From: Pseudomonas sp. TH15
Lineage (GTDB): Bacteria > Pseudomonadota > Gammaproteobacteria > Pseudomonadales > Pseudomonadaceae
Direction: 5' to 3'
DNA: 64,000 nucleotides
Assembly: GCF_016651105.1 (NCBI RefSeq)
Contig: NZ_JAEKEL010000001.1
Span: forward strand, 4,640,001-4,704,000
Part shown: piece by piece, positions 19,153 to 28,359 of the stretch
Layout: each line of letters starts with the position of its first letter
Numbering within the stretch: position 1 is the stretch's first letter
Made by a program: the position numbers and the translations under genes
The notes under the pieces: model-generated
Database searches by the model: none
Told to the model about the DNA's origin: nothing
What the model saw: the letters and a program-made list of their open reading frames with translations, nothing else

Positions 19153-19247
19153 GAGAAAAGTTCGTAATGATTTCAAACACTTTTATAAGATGGGCTGTCG
19201 TAACGATCCAATACCTATTTCCGACCGATTGATACCCAAGGATGAAC
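19153..19247. promoter_or_regulatory. Divergent MFS/LysR control region
   Basis: The 95-base gap between the divergent MFS and LysR genes must hold both promoters and the probable LysR operator. It is AT-richer than its flanks (TTTTATAAGATG). I cannot name a convincing T-N11-A palindrome, so the boundaries are those of the gap. Confidence 0.5.
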
Positions 19248-20147
19248 ATGATCGATCTGCGCCGTTTGCGTTACTTCCTGGTCGTCAGCGACGAACTGCA
19301 CTTTGGCCGTGCCGCCGCGCGCTTGCACATCGCCCAGCCGCCGCTGACACGGCAGATCTCGGCACTGGAAACCGAATTGGGTTTTCGCTTGTTCGATCGC
19401 AGCACGCGCAACGTCACGCTGACGTCCGAGGGCCGGCATTTTCTGCCCTATGCCCGGGCGGTGCTGGAGCAGGTCGACCTGACCGCGACCATTACCAGCA
19501 AACTGGCGGCCGGTTCAGCCGGCCATCTGGCGGTGGGCTATGCGAGCTCGATTGCGCTGTCGGACATCTTCAGCCAGACCATCCAGACCTTCTGTTCGTC
19601 GTACCCGGACGTGCAACTGACCGTTGAAGAAGGCGCGTCCAGCACGCAATGGGCGCAGATCATCGAGGGCCGCCTCGACATCGGCATGAGCCGCATGCAA
19701 CCGCCCGGCGATGATTCCGAGGTGCAGGCGATTTGTCTGGACAACGAACCGCTGGTGGCCGCCATTGCCAGCGACAGCCCGCTGGCCCAACAGGATCAGG
19801 TGACCCTGGCCGAGTTGAGCGCGTACCCGTTGATCGCCTTCCCCAGCGATTACGGCTCGGGCCTGAACGACATCATCGCGGCGCTGTACCACCGCAACGG
19901 CCTGACACCGCTGCCGGCGCCGACCGGTAAACAGATCACCTCGATCATTGCGCTGGTCGCTGCCGGCCGCGGCGTGGCGGTGGTGCCGCAATGCACGCAG
20001 ACCCTGGTCAAACGCGGCGTGACTTATCGCCCACTGGCCGAACCGGGTGCGACGGCGCCTTTGCTGGTGCTGACGCGCAAGCGCGAGCGCAGTCCGCTGG
20101 TGAAGGCGTTTGTCGAGGTGATCGAACAGACGTTGCAGGCAAAGTGA
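19248..20147 (+). CDS. LysR-family regulator, likely controlling the divergent operon
   Basis: A 299-residue LysR-type regulator. Residues 1-60 form the winged helix-turn-helix (LRYFLVVSDELHFGRAAARL, PPLTRQISALE), followed by a periplasmic-binding-like effector domain with the RLDIGMSR and VAAGRGVAVVPQ segments seen in the BenM/CatM branch. ATG 19248 was chosen over ATG 19242 because AAGGA is correctly spaced from it. LysR proteins usually activate the divergent neighbour in response to a pathway metabolite, so it probably regulates the MFS-to-flavoprotein operon. Confidence 0.88.
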   Translation: MIDLRRLRYFLVVSDELHFGRAAARLHIAQPPLTRQISALETELGFRLFDRSTRNVTLTSEGRHFLPYARAVLEQVDLTATITSKLAAGSAGHLAVGYASSIALSDIFSQTIQTFCSSYPDVQLTVEEGASSTQWAQIIEGRLDIGMSRMQPPGDDSEVQAICLDNEPLVAAIASDSPLAQQDQVTLAELSAYPLIAFPSDYGSGLNDIIAALYHRNGLTPLPAPTGKQITSIIALVAAGRGVAVVPQCTQTLVKRGVTYRPLAEPGATAPLLVLTRKRERSPLVKAFVEVIEQTLQAK

Positions 20148-20199
20148 TGAGGCCTTATGGCACACTTCGCCGATGATTTTGATCTTGCAAGGAACGCCC

Positions 20200-21014
20200 G
20201 TGGAATTCTTTAAAAAGCTGTTTGCCTCGAAGAAAAAACCCGAGTTGCCGTCTGCGCAACCCCTCGACGAGTCACTCTCGGAGATCGACCTCAGCGAGGC
20301 GGAGAAAGCCAACCTGGCGGCGCGTGAAGCCAGCCAGGCTTGCCTTGATCGACACTGGAATGCGGTCGGCGTGAGTGAGCGCGATGTACTTGGCTACATG
20401 ATCAGCCCGAGCTTCATGGGGGCCCGGACTGGCCTTCGACCCGTCAGGCGTATCGCATCGTGCGCCGTGGCGATTCGATCATTCTCGCCAGCGAAGGCCT
20501 GTCGGATCCGTTCGATGACGCTGAAGGCCTGGGCAATGGTTTCGAGATGGAGCTGTTCATCGAAACCGCCGACATTCCCGAGCACGCGCGCGGCGCGCTG
20601 GGCGATGTTGCTCCGCTCCAGCAAAGCTGGGCCTTTGAATTGCTCAAGCACATCGCCGCGACGGTGGCGAACGCCGGCGGAATCACCGGCCAGTTGCAAA
20701 AGTACGGTGCACTGTCCCTGGAGCTTCCGGGGTTCAGTCAATCGCATTACATGAGCGATCAAATGCCTCCCCATTTCGTCACCGAGGATGACATGGTCGG
20801 CGTCCTGCTCGGCGCGCCCGAAGCGGACTTCCCTTCGGTGCTGAATGACATGCCGCTGTCGCCGGTGAAGCTGGTGTCGGTGGTACTGATGACCGCCGCC
20901 GAACTGGAGTACGTCCGCGCAGGCGGGCAAAAGGCGCGCGAAGATCTCATCGTTCGCTTGCAGGCAGCAGGCGTCGGACACATCAACACCTTCAACCGCA
21001 CCAGCGTCGTATAA
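20200..21014 (+). pseudogene. Suppressor-of-fused (SUFU) domain protein, broken by one missing base
   Basis: Starts at a GTG (20200) six bases after AAGGA, giving MEFFKKLFASKKK. The frame fails in a run of five G at 20418-20422. With six G, PSFMGGPDWPSTRQAYRIV continues into an ordinary SUFU-like domain (DSIILASEGLSDPF, EMELFIETADIP, PHFVTEDDMVGVLLG) to a stop at 21014; restored length is 271 residues. Bacterial SUFU proteins are small soluble proteins of unclear role, often near polymorphic toxins. Here it stands alone, on the same strand as the LysR gene. Probably an intact gene with a sequence error. Confidence 0.7.
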
Positions 21015-21030
21015 CCGAAAACACTCCAGC

Positions 21031-21126
21031 CTGTAGGAGCAAAGCTTGCTCGCGAAAGCATAGGCCCAGCCAATACTGATGCTGGATCTGCCGCCCCCTT
21101 CGCGAGCTAGCTTTGCGCCTACACAG
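21031..21126. repeat. REPIN-like pair of GTAGGAGC palindromes
   Basis: CTGTAGGAGCAAAGCTTGCT at 21031 and its imperfect inverse ending GCGCCTACACAG at 21126 face each other across about 35 bases. This is the common Pseudomonas REP core. It lies between the SUFU gene and the TonB receptor. Confidence 0.8.
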
Positions 21127-21224
21127 CCACCGTTGCGGGCAAAAGCAAAATTGCCATGTGTTTCCTTCGTTCTTTGTTACGTCGCACTGTTCATTGCCCG
21201 CCCCTTGTTTGCTGGAGTTTCCCC

Positions 21225-23351
21225 ATGCCGTCGCCCAAATCCCTGCCTACCGCCCTGCTGGGCCTGGCCCTCGCCTGCCCGGCGATGGCCGAGACTCAAG
21301 GTCTGGAGCTTGGGCAAGTATTGATTTCGGCCGATGACCGCAGTGGTTCCGATGCAAGCATTGAAGAAGCCAAGGCCCGGCTCGAACAGGTGCCCGGCGG
21401 CACCAACCTGGTCGACATGCGCAAACCCTTGCAGGGCCGTGTCGCCAGTAACCAGGACGTATTGGCCTATCAGGCGGGCGTCTATGCGCAGTCGGCGGGC
21501 AACGAAGGCGTGAAGATTTCCATCCGTGGCTCGGGCATCAACCGCGCGCCCGGCGCCCACGCGTCGGGGCTGTACGCGATGCTCGACGGCTTGCCCCTGA
21601 CCGGCCCCGGCGGCACGCCGTACGAATTGCTCGAACCGTTGTGGGTCGATCACGTTGAAGTGCTGCGTGGTGCCAACGGCTTCGACCGTGGTTCGCTGGC
21701 GCTGGGCGGCGCCATCGATTACGTCAGCCACACCGGCTACAACGCGCCGAAACTGCAAGTACGCTACGCCACCGGCAGCCACGGTTATCAGCAACGTCAG
21801 GTCAGTTCCGGGCAAGTGCTCGGTGACTTCGACTACTACGTATCGCTGACCGATTCCAACGCCGACGGTTATCAGGATCACACTGCCAGCGAGAGCAAAG
21901 GCCTGATCGCCAACTTCGGTTATCGCTTCAACCCGAACCTGGAAACCCGCTTTTATATCCGCTACCGCGAGACCGACAACGACCTCGCCGGCCGCGTGAC
22001 CAAGCACTCCATCGAACACGACCCACGGGCAGCCAATCCGTCCTACGTTTCGCGCGACGACAGCCGCAAGCAACCGGGCAGCACCTTCATCGGCAACAAA
22101 ACCACCTTCTACATCGACGACGATTCGAGCATCCAGACTGGCCTCGTTTACCACGACTACCCGATGGATTTGCGTGAAGGCCCGAACCGTTTGAAGGTCG
22201 CTTACACCGACGTCAGCGGCACCTTCGACTACAAACGCCGCGACACTGTTTTCGGCATGGAAAGCCGCAGCAACGTCGGTCTGCGCGTGACCAAACACCT
22301 GCCCAACGATGGCGCCAGCGAATTGGTGCGCATCCCCACCGGCAACACCGCGGGTTACGCGCCCGGCACGCACATGCGCAACTTCACCTATCAAGGTTCG
22401 GACACCGTTCTGCACTTTGGCAACGACCTGGAAATCGCCAATGATCTGTGGCTGACCACCGGCCTCGCCGCTATCTACACCCGCCGCGAGAGCGACGTCA
22501 CCTACCCGCAAAGCGGCGGCAAAACCAGCATGAACGACTGGGACTACGCGCCGCGACTCGGTCTGCGCTACCAGATCAACCCGGATCTACAGGTTTTCGG
22601 CAACCTCAGCCGATCGGTCGAAGCACCGCATCCGTGGTCGCTGATCTACAGCTCCAACGTGCGCTTCCCGGCCGCCAGTGGCCCGGCGAGCGGCACCCAG
22701 AAAGACCCGATCAAACTGCAAAACCAGACCGCGACCACCCTCGAACTCGGTGGCCGTGGCGACAGCGCCATCGGCGAATGGAGCCTGGCCTGGTACTACG
22801 CGCAAGTGCGCCATGAACTGCTCTCGGTACTGCCGGACGCCAACGCCACCACGCCCTACGAGCTGAACGCCAGCCCGACCGTGCACCAAGGCGTCGAGGC
22901 CAGCCTCAACAGCAAACTCTGGTCCGCCGCCGACGGCCGCCAACTGAGCCTGCGCCAAGCCTACACCTTCAGCGATTTCCACTACCGCGACGACGAGCGC
23001 TTCGGCGACAACCGCCTCCCCGGCCTGCCGATGCATTACTACCAGGGCGAATTGCGCTACGACTGGCCGCAGGGATTCTTTGCGGCAGTCAATACGCAAC
23101 TGGTGTCCAAAGTTGCCGTGGACTACGCCGACAGCTACTACGCCGATCCCTACGCACTGTTCGGCGCAACGCTGGGCTATAACGCGCCAAAGGGCGACTG
23201 GCAAACGTGGTTGGACATGCGCAACCTGACCAACAAACACTATGCGGCGACGGTCACGCCGGGGTATGACGACAAGGGCCTCGACGCGGCGCGGTCAACG
23301 CCGGGTGAAGGCATGGGCGTGTATGTCGGGGTATCGTGGAGTTTGTTGTGA
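21225..23351 (+). CDS. TonB-dependent outer-membrane receptor
   Basis: A 708-residue protein. Residues 1-23 are a signal peptide ending in AMAE. A plug domain follows (GTNLVDMRKPLQGR, SIRGSGINRAPG, EVLRGANGFDRGSLALGGAID), then a 22-strand barrel ending in the aromatic residue pattern YVGVSWSLL. It should import an iron chelate or other large ligand using the TonB-ExbBD motor. ATG 21225 follows GGAG. There are no FecIR-type regulators, siderophore genes or TonB genes next to it, so the ligand is unknown. A similar spacing of aromatic and Asp residues is seen in siderophore receptors. Confidence 0.88.
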   Translation: MPSPKSLPTALLGLALACPAMAETQGLELGQVLISADDRSGSDASIEEAKARLEQVPGGTNLVDMRKPLQGRVASNQDVLAYQAGVYAQSAGNEGVKISIRGSGINRAPGAHASGLYAMLDGLPLTGPGGTPYELLEPLWVDHVEVLRGANGFDRGSLALGGAIDYVSHTGYNAPKLQVRYATGSHGYQQRQVSSGQVLGDFDYYVSLTDSNADGYQDHTASESKGLIANFGYRFNPNLETRFYIRYRETDNDLAGRVTKHSIEHDPRAANPSYVSRDDSRKQPGSTFIGNKTTFYIDDDSSIQTGLVYHDYPMDLREGPNRLKVAYTDVSGTFDYKRRDTVFGMESRSNVGLRVTKHLPNDGASELVRIPTGNTAGYAPGTHMRNFTYQGSDTVLHFGNDLEIANDLWLTTGLAAIYTRRESDVTYPQSGGKTSMNDWDYAPRLGLRYQINPDLQVFGNLSRSVEAPHPWSLIYSSNVRFPAASGPASGTQKDPIKLQNQTATTLELGGRGDSAIGEWSLAWYYAQVRHELLSVLPDANATTPYELNASPTVHQGVEASLNSKLWSAADGRQLSLRQAYTFSDFHYRDDERFGDNRLPGLPMHYYQGELRYDWPQGFFAAVNTQLVSKVAVDYADSYYADPYALFGATLGYNAPKGDWQTWLDMRNLTNKHYAATVTPGYDDKGLDAARSTPGEGMGVYVGVSWSLL

Positions 23352-23397
23352 GCCCGGTGCTAAACCGATCCTTACTAAGCAACTGACCGAGGTTGAG

Positions 23398-23616
23398 ATG
23401 GACAGCCATTCGAGCCTGGAAATCGACAGCGCCGCTTATGAGCACTTTCTCAGCCTATGGGAACTGGGCAAGTTTGAGGGGCAGCGTTTGGGACAGGCCT
23501 TCTATAACCATTTCCGCTTGCATCGGCTGTCCGATCAAACACCGTTGCAGGGACTGTATGAAGCGGACGGCAAGAAAGCGCTGAAGGTGATTGGCGAAGT
23601 GATTCAGATAAAGTAA
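23398..23616 (+). CDS. Small unknown protein after the TonB receptor
   Basis: A 72-residue soluble protein starting at ATG 23398 with GAGG just upstream, 46 bases after the receptor. It is acidic at the N-terminus and has an aromatic helix (ALWELGKFEG-like). No family recognised. The 190 bases after it contain nothing I can support. Confidence 0.55.
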   Translation: MDSHSSLEIDSAAYEHFLSLWELGKFEGQRLGQAFYNHFRLHRLSDQTPLQGLYEADGKKALKVIGEVIQIK

Positions 23617-23805
23617 GCGTCTGTTTTCAACAGGGGCACCATTGATAAAGCCGACGCTGCACACGGCAGCCAACGGGCACTTGGTGCTCGAATTCAATGG
23701 GTTATCAGATTCTGGCTGGCTAGTGCGGGAGAGCCTCTCGCAAGTTACAGCCCCCCGACCGACAGCAATCGTCCCGCCCCTGAAATGTCTGAGAACAATA
23801 TGAAT

Positions 23806-24129
23806 CTAGCGTCCTTGGGCGGGAGGCCCATAGAGTTCGATTTCCCAGTCTTCAAACGGCGGCGTGACTTTGAAAGTCGGATCGCAATATGACCTCAGGT
23901 AGTCAGTCGCTCTCTTCTGAGCGTGGGTGAAATTAAGCACATTGCCTTCACCGTCCATTTCTATGACGTTGGCGAATATCGCAAAGACCATTTCGATAGC
24001 GCTGGGCTCCGAGCCATAGATTTTCAGATAGTCCACGTTTTTAAGCATGTAGTGGCTTCCACTTGCCATGAAATAGGCAAAGGTTCGGAGCGCACCACTG
24101 AAGTCATTACTCAGCTTCTTCATGTGCAT
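23806..24129 (-). CDS. Small DUF7677-like protein
   Basis: A 107-residue soluble protein with the segments FSGALRTFAYFMASG and MVFAIFANVIEMDGEGNVLN, which resemble what I recall of DUF7677; that name is from memory and unverified. The start may be ATG 24129 or ATG 24123, two codons later. It is a lone accessory gene, and such small acidic proteins near toxin remnants are often immunity-like. That role is inference. Confidence 0.55.
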   Translation of the reverse strand: MHMKKLSNDFSGALRTFAYFMASGSHYMLKNVDYLKIYGSEPSAIEMVFAIFANVIEMDGEGNVLNFTHAQKRATDYLRSYCDPTFKVTPPFEDWEIELYGPPAQGR

Positions 24130-24556
24130 TTCTTTTAGTAAAAATTAAGGTTTTCAACGATACGGAACTAAACATCTGCCTTCCGGCCGACGCATCATTG
24201 GCCGCCTGTGCTCAGCACGCGGGGGCTATTGATTCGGCACTCAGGATTACACGACGCCGGGCGCCAATCTTGTGGGTCTAGCAGCCATGATTGCTCCGTT
24301 TTTTCCGGGTATATAGGCCGACTACGTGACGCATGGTGACTGTACCTGACTACTGACATGCTTATGAGGGATGTCAGCTCCCCTCTTGTGAGGACTTAGC
24401 GTAACAGCTGCGTGCGATGTATTTGCCAGTGGCTATGGCCTTAAACAGTTCGTTGCCTGGATCGCTGTCGGCCATAAGCAGTCATTCAAGGTGATTCGAA
24501 CCCAATCACACCATCCTGCGATTGATCGACCAGCAATCTATCTGATAGGCGCACTT
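24130..24556. other. Gap without recognised gene
   Basis: I see no convincing reading frame. The stretch contains a degenerate copy of the dispersed TCGGCCATAAGCAGTCATTC fragment near 24468-24487. It is flanked by minus-strand genes on both sides. Confidence 0.5.
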
Positions 24557-24970
24557 TCAACTCATGGGTACCGCGAACACCGCGCTCGCGCGTGCAACTG
24601 TTCGCTCACCGACATGCAGGCTGACGGCGGCAAACGCTAGTTGACGACCCTTTTTCGAGTGTTCAAGGCGCACTTCCAGCCATTCATTGATTTGAACTGC
24701 GCCGAGGTAATCCAGGGTCATGCTCGCCGTGATCAACGGCTGCGGAGGGTCGCTGGCAAACGCCATGGCATAGCCCATTCCAACATCGGCCAACGTCGCC
24801 AACACCCCTCCATGCAAAGTGCCACGTCCATTGGCATGGCGTGAGTCCGTCAACAACCCCAACTCCAGTTGCAGCCCACTGCCTCTGGCGTAAATCGGGC
24901 CGAGCAAATCAAGCAACGGGCTACTGCGGGTAACCGGAGTGAAACCCTCGGGAATCGCGGTGGTGTCCAC
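24557..24970 (-). CDS. PaaI-type hotdog thioesterase
   Basis: A 137-residue hotdog protein with the PaaI active-site helix (RGTLHGGVLATLADVGMGYA) and the later strand ITASMTLDYLGAVQ. It should hydrolyse acyl- or aryl-CoA thioesters in the cytoplasm. Length is normal. It is monocistronic and sits at the left edge of the accessory region. Substrate unknown. Confidence 0.82.
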   Translation of the reverse strand: MDTTAIPEGFTPVTRSSPLLDLLGPIYARGSGLQLELGLLTDSRHANGRGTLHGGVLATLADVGMGYAMAFASDPPQPLITASMTLDYLGAVQINEWLEVRLEHSKKGRQLAFAAVSLHVGERTVARASAVFAVPMS

Positions 24971-25278
24971 AGTCTCTCCTTGTGCCGGCTACTGACCGGC
25001 GTCATTGACTTGTACTTCGACTCACTCGGGGTTTATGGGGAATCACACAATGGGGCAAGCACTATACGATTGCGGAATTTGCATTGATAAAACGGCAAAC
25101 AATCCGCGGTGATGACCGCTACAGCCTCCCGACCGCTAGTTTTACAGAGCAGGCTCTATTGTTGAAATCCGTGCTACCCGTAAAGCATCGACCGTGGGTC
25201 AAATGGCCAAAGGTTGTCAGATGAACACACAAAATGGCTGAACCCGTTTGTTGCTCTAGCGACTACAGGAGATGTGAT

Positions 25279-25737
25279 GTGCCTCTATTCCCGCACCCCA
25301 TGCATCGGACTGCGTTTGTGGCAGACACCACTGCGCTGATCCTGTTTTTCACCACCACCGGCATCATCAATGAACGTTTCATCGCCGGCATGACTTGGGA
25401 TCAGGTTCTTCACGCGCGCCTGCTGGGCGCCGCCCTGATGATTCCGGTCGCGAGACCTTACGGTTTATGGCGGGACTGGGTGATGAGGCGAGCCAGTCAG
25501 CGTCTGGCTTCGAGGCTACTCTGGGACAGTATCGCCCTGGTCAGTTTCCAGGTGCCTATCTATGCAGCAATCATCGCTTTCAGTGGTGCCTCGGGAGACG
25601 GCCTGGTGCGCGGCACTCTCGGCGCGTCGTTGATGATGCTGGTTCTGGGACGACCTTATGGGGCGTTTCTTAACGGGGTACGGAAGCTATTTGGCTTGCC
25701 TCCGGGGGGCGATAAGCCGATGTCGTTGAACAGTTGA
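25279..25737 (+). CDS. alaE: AlaE-type L-alanine exporter
   Basis: A 152-residue inner-membrane protein with four hydrophobic helices, matching AlaE in size (149 in E. coli) and in motifs: FVADTTALILFFTTTGIINE, ARLLGAALMIPVARPYG and LGRPYGAFLNGVRK. The two near-identical RPYG motifs mark the repeated halves. GTG 25279 was chosen because AGGAG lies seven bases before it. AlaE exports excess alanine and its analogues using the proton gradient. Confidence 0.85.
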   Translation: MPLFPHPMHRTAFVADTTALILFFTTTGIINERFIAGMTWDQVLHARLLGAALMIPVARPYGLWRDWVMRRASQRLASRLLWDSIALVSFQVPIYAAIIAFSGASGDGLVRGTLGASLMMLVLGRPYGAFLNGVRKLFGLPPGGDKPMSLNS

Positions 25738-25804
25738 GTGAGTGCTTTCGGCCAGAAGCGGACGTTCTGACGCTCCTAGGAAAACCGACAACGAGGAAGG
25801 GTTA

Positions 25805-25990
25805 ATGGACTTCATTATTGATTTGTTAGCGCATCGCATTGGCGTGTTTGTTCTGGGCTTGCTGAGTGGCGGCCGTTTCAAGGGTGAGAGTGGTTTTGCC
25901 TGGGGCTGGGCAGTCGTCGTCGGCGGGCTGATTCTGCTATCTCCATTCGCAGCGTTTATAACCTTGCTCATCTATACCAGTGGCCTGTGA
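25805..25990 (+). CDS. Small membrane protein
   Basis: A 61-residue protein from ATG 25805, with AGGAAGGG just upstream. Two hydrophobic stretches (about residues 10-20 and 32-58) suggest one or two membrane helices with a Gly-rich, basic loop GGRFKGESGF. No family recognised. It follows alaE by 67 bases on the same strand. Confidence 0.6.
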   Translation: MDFIIDLLAHRIGVFVLGLLSGGRFKGESGFAWGWAVVVGGLILLSPFAAFITLLIYTSGL

Positions 25991-26452
25991 ATTCATGTCT
26001 GTCATGGGTCGATAACTGCTCATCTCGACAGGCACCAATCGGCCAGTAGCGGGGCGTTGACTTAGGACTATCCACCATCCACCGCACCACCTGCCTCTCT
26101 AGCGATGCGGGGCGTGAACCCTTCTAACTGCCTTGCTGTAACTCGCAAAGCCCGGTTTTACTAAACGTCCTGCTCGATGGCTATGCTTTTTCCGCTATTC
26201 CTTGTGTGATTTCGACACCCACTCACGCTCGCCTTGCATGGCCGCAGCGCTTTTGTGTATAACTGCCCAGTTTTAATGAATGCGTAAATGTCGAAGTCAA
26301 GCGAATACGCTGACTCTTGAAGTCAGCTGTATAAATATTGATTTTTATGCGCTTGCTAAAAAATGTGGCTACCTAAAGTACAGCGTTATACCGCCAGCAT
26401 CCACTGACGCATCAACCAAGAAGACCATCTAAACACTGTTAGGCGCATACCC
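25991..26452. other. AT-rich gap without recognised gene
   Basis: About 460 bases with no supported gene. Base composition drops (for example TAAATATTGATTTTTATGCG near 26331), consistent with the start of transferred DNA and with a promoter for the membrane protein at 26453. Confidence 0.45.
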
Positions 26453-27064
26453 ATGAATCTTGACTTTTTGTTCTCCCCACCCATTTTGCTTGCTCTTACA
26501 GCATGCCTGGCAATGTTTTTATTCTGCCTGTTCAACTTTCTGATTAGCTTTAGCCTGACGCGCCCTACAGTATTTGCGCTTGGGCTTTGTTTCATTGGTG
26601 TCGGCGTCTTTGGACACATTACTTTCCTTGATATGTTGGAGCGGTGTAGGGAACTGGAAGCGTCAGGCAATGTGTCACAGGATGTACTTTCTCGGTTTGA
26701 GCGTTACCACCTAGTATTCGCCTACATGCTTCCATTCATATCAGGAGCAATTGGCACCAACGTTATTTCCGATGCGCTACTGAAACATCATACTTATGAG
26801 CGACCCTTTTCTATATTTCAGTTTATCCAAGATCTTGCGCAAGTTATTTTGATACCTATCGGTCTCATCATAGCTATTATTATCAGCATCTTCTGGCTCA
26901 TACTTTTGCCGATCGCCCCCGCTCGCCGCCTGCTCCGCTCCATGCTCCCAAGAACTTTGCGCTGGGTATATCTGAGAGTTTTCAAACTCAGCATCATTAC
27001 CCGAAATAATATTCACTCGGTGCGCGGTAGTCTAAAAGAGCCAGCTCCCGATGACACTCCCTGA
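26453..27064 (+). CDS. Multi-pass membrane protein of unknown function
   Basis: A 203-residue protein with four hydrophobic segments (about 10-35, 42-60, 85-105 and 125-155) and a basic C-terminal cytoplasmic tail. No enzymatic motif or known family seen. Composition is more AT-rich than the core genes, suggesting transfer. A strong terminator follows at 27097. Confidence 0.6.
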   Translation: MNLDFLFSPPILLALTACLAMFLFCLFNFLISFSLTRPTVFALGLCFIGVGVFGHITFLDMLERCRELEASGNVSQDVLSRFERYHLVFAYMLPFISGAIGTNVISDALLKHHTYERPFSIFQFIQDLAQVILIPIGLIIAIIISIFWLILLPIAPARRLLRSMLPRTLRWVYLRVFKLSIITRNNIHSVRGSLKEPAPDDTP

Positions 27065-27096
27065 CAACTGGTTGAAATAGTTCGTTTCGTTCAATC

Positions 27097-27118
27097 GGGG
27101 CCGGCTAAAGCCGGCCCC
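27097..27118 (+). terminator. Rho-independent terminator
   Basis: Perfect 9-bp stem GGGGCCGGC/GCCGGCCCC with a TAAA loop, followed by TTAGCTTAAT. It ends the membrane-protein transcript. Confidence 0.8.
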
Positions 27119-27492
27119 TTAGCTTAATCATTAGTGACCGTTTTTGGCCGGAAGGTGCCGCGTTCAAACGTCCGCTTTTGGCCGTTTCTGCTCTCTACGA
27201 ATGGCACTGATCGGCCAAAAGTGGGCGTTCAAAAATCACCCTTTTCGATTGATCGCACCGCCTAATGAACGCCACGACATATCAGAGCCTACGTGTCCTG
27301 ACAATAAAAAAATGTTTATGAGCTCCCGCTTTGGGTGCTGGGCAACGTGGTAATGTGTACATGTATCTAAGAGCATTTTGTAAAAATTTCTAAATTGATA
27401 GAGATAGCCTTAGATGAAGCTCCCACGGCATTCTAAGGTACAGCCCATTACGCTAGCGGATCTCAATAACACATTAAACGGAATTTTAAGTA
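27119..27492. other. Gap with dispersed degenerate fragments
   Basis: No supported gene. Contains two copies of a dispersed fragment (GTTTTTGGCCGGAAGG near 27140 and TCGGCCAAAAGTGGGC near 27212). The last 120 bases are AT-rich and probably hold the promoter of the HEPN-motif gene. Confidence 0.45.
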
Positions 27493-28359
27493 ATGGCTCT
27501 TCACCTAATAAAATCAGATGAAATTCATTTGTCTTGCCGGCAACGGATAGAAGCATGCGAACTTTGGTTGCGTCGAATTATTCATGACAAATTTTTGGCT
27601 GAGTTTGGAGGGGACTACATCAATCTAGGCGAAATCAATGGCCAACTGATATTTTCAAATAATACAAGACAGCGAGTGCAGAACTATCTTAGTGCAAACC
27701 CCGGCCAATATTCACGCCCAATTGACACTTTACTTTTTGATGACTTGGGATCGACGCTAGGAAAAAATGATGTTTATAAAAAATTTTTCAAAGAGGTGAT
27801 GGAAGAAGACTTCCAGATGGGCGCGCAGCAAATTAGAGATGTGGTGAAAACTCTGGTTCAAATTCGTAATGCATTGTCACATGCGAATGGCGGAACGCTC
27901 TCCCTGCATGATGCAGAGCGAGCCCTTTGCTACTGTAGTGATATCATTGCCCCTATCAAGAGCTTTTATTCTAAGATGAGTATTCAAGATAAGTTTCCAG
28001 CCCCCGTATTCACCCGATTTTCAGACTCACTTGGTACAGTCTGGCATCCAAACCCACCCAGCGATCATCGTTTTATAACTCACACACTGTATCTCGGTGA
28101 TGAGATAAGATTCGAAGTAGAGGTTGATTCAACATTCCCCCCTGACGAATACAAAGTCACTTGGATGGTTTGTAATATTTCGCACAGCCTCGCTGAAAAG
28201 GGCGAGGGAACAAGCTTTAATTTGAAAATGGCATCACACCACGTGGGAACTCATTTTGCTCTGCAAGTGATGCTTAAATCGAACAAAGATTGGCATCGGA
28301 TGCAAAATATGGATGCTTATCTAACGATGAATTATGAGGTGCTACCTGTGCCGCGCTGA
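27493..28359 (+). CDS. HEPN/Swt1-like domain protein
   Basis: A 288-residue soluble protein, distinctly AT-rich against its neighbours. The helical N-terminal half (1-160) ends in the RNase-type HEPN motif Arg-Asn-x3-His (RNALSH, residues 125-130), as in Swt1-like HEPN proteins. The C-terminal 100 residues look beta-rich and Ig-like (DEIRFEVEVDSTFPPDEYKV). HEPN proteins with this motif often cleave RNA in defence or toxin systems. No partner nucleotidyltransferase or antitoxin is adjacent, so a stand-alone role or a lost partner is possible. Activity is inferred from the motif only. Confidence 0.6.
   Translation: MALHLIKSDEIHLSCRQRIEACELWLRRIIHDKFLAEFGGDYINLGEINGQLIFSNNTRQRVQNYLSANPGQYSRPIDTLLFDDLGSTLGKNDVYKKFFKEVMEEDFQMGAQQIRDVVKTLVQIRNALSHANGGTLSLHDAERALCYCSDIIAPIKSFYSKMSIQDKFPAPVFTRFSDSLGTVWHPNPPSDHRFITHTLYLGDEIRFEVEVDSTFPPDEYKVTWMVCNISHSLAEKGEGTSFNLKMASHHVGTHFALQVMLKSNKDWHRMQNMDAYLTMNYEVLPVPR

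Noticed and set aside
21177..22511. 444-residue minus-strand frame inside the TonB receptor
   Set aside because: Antisense to a well-supported receptor; Val/Ala/Gly-rich composition typical of shadow frames.
27144..27353. Possible 69-residue plus-strand gene
   Set aside because: Made largely of dispersed degenerate repeat sequence, with no ribosome site or recognisable family.
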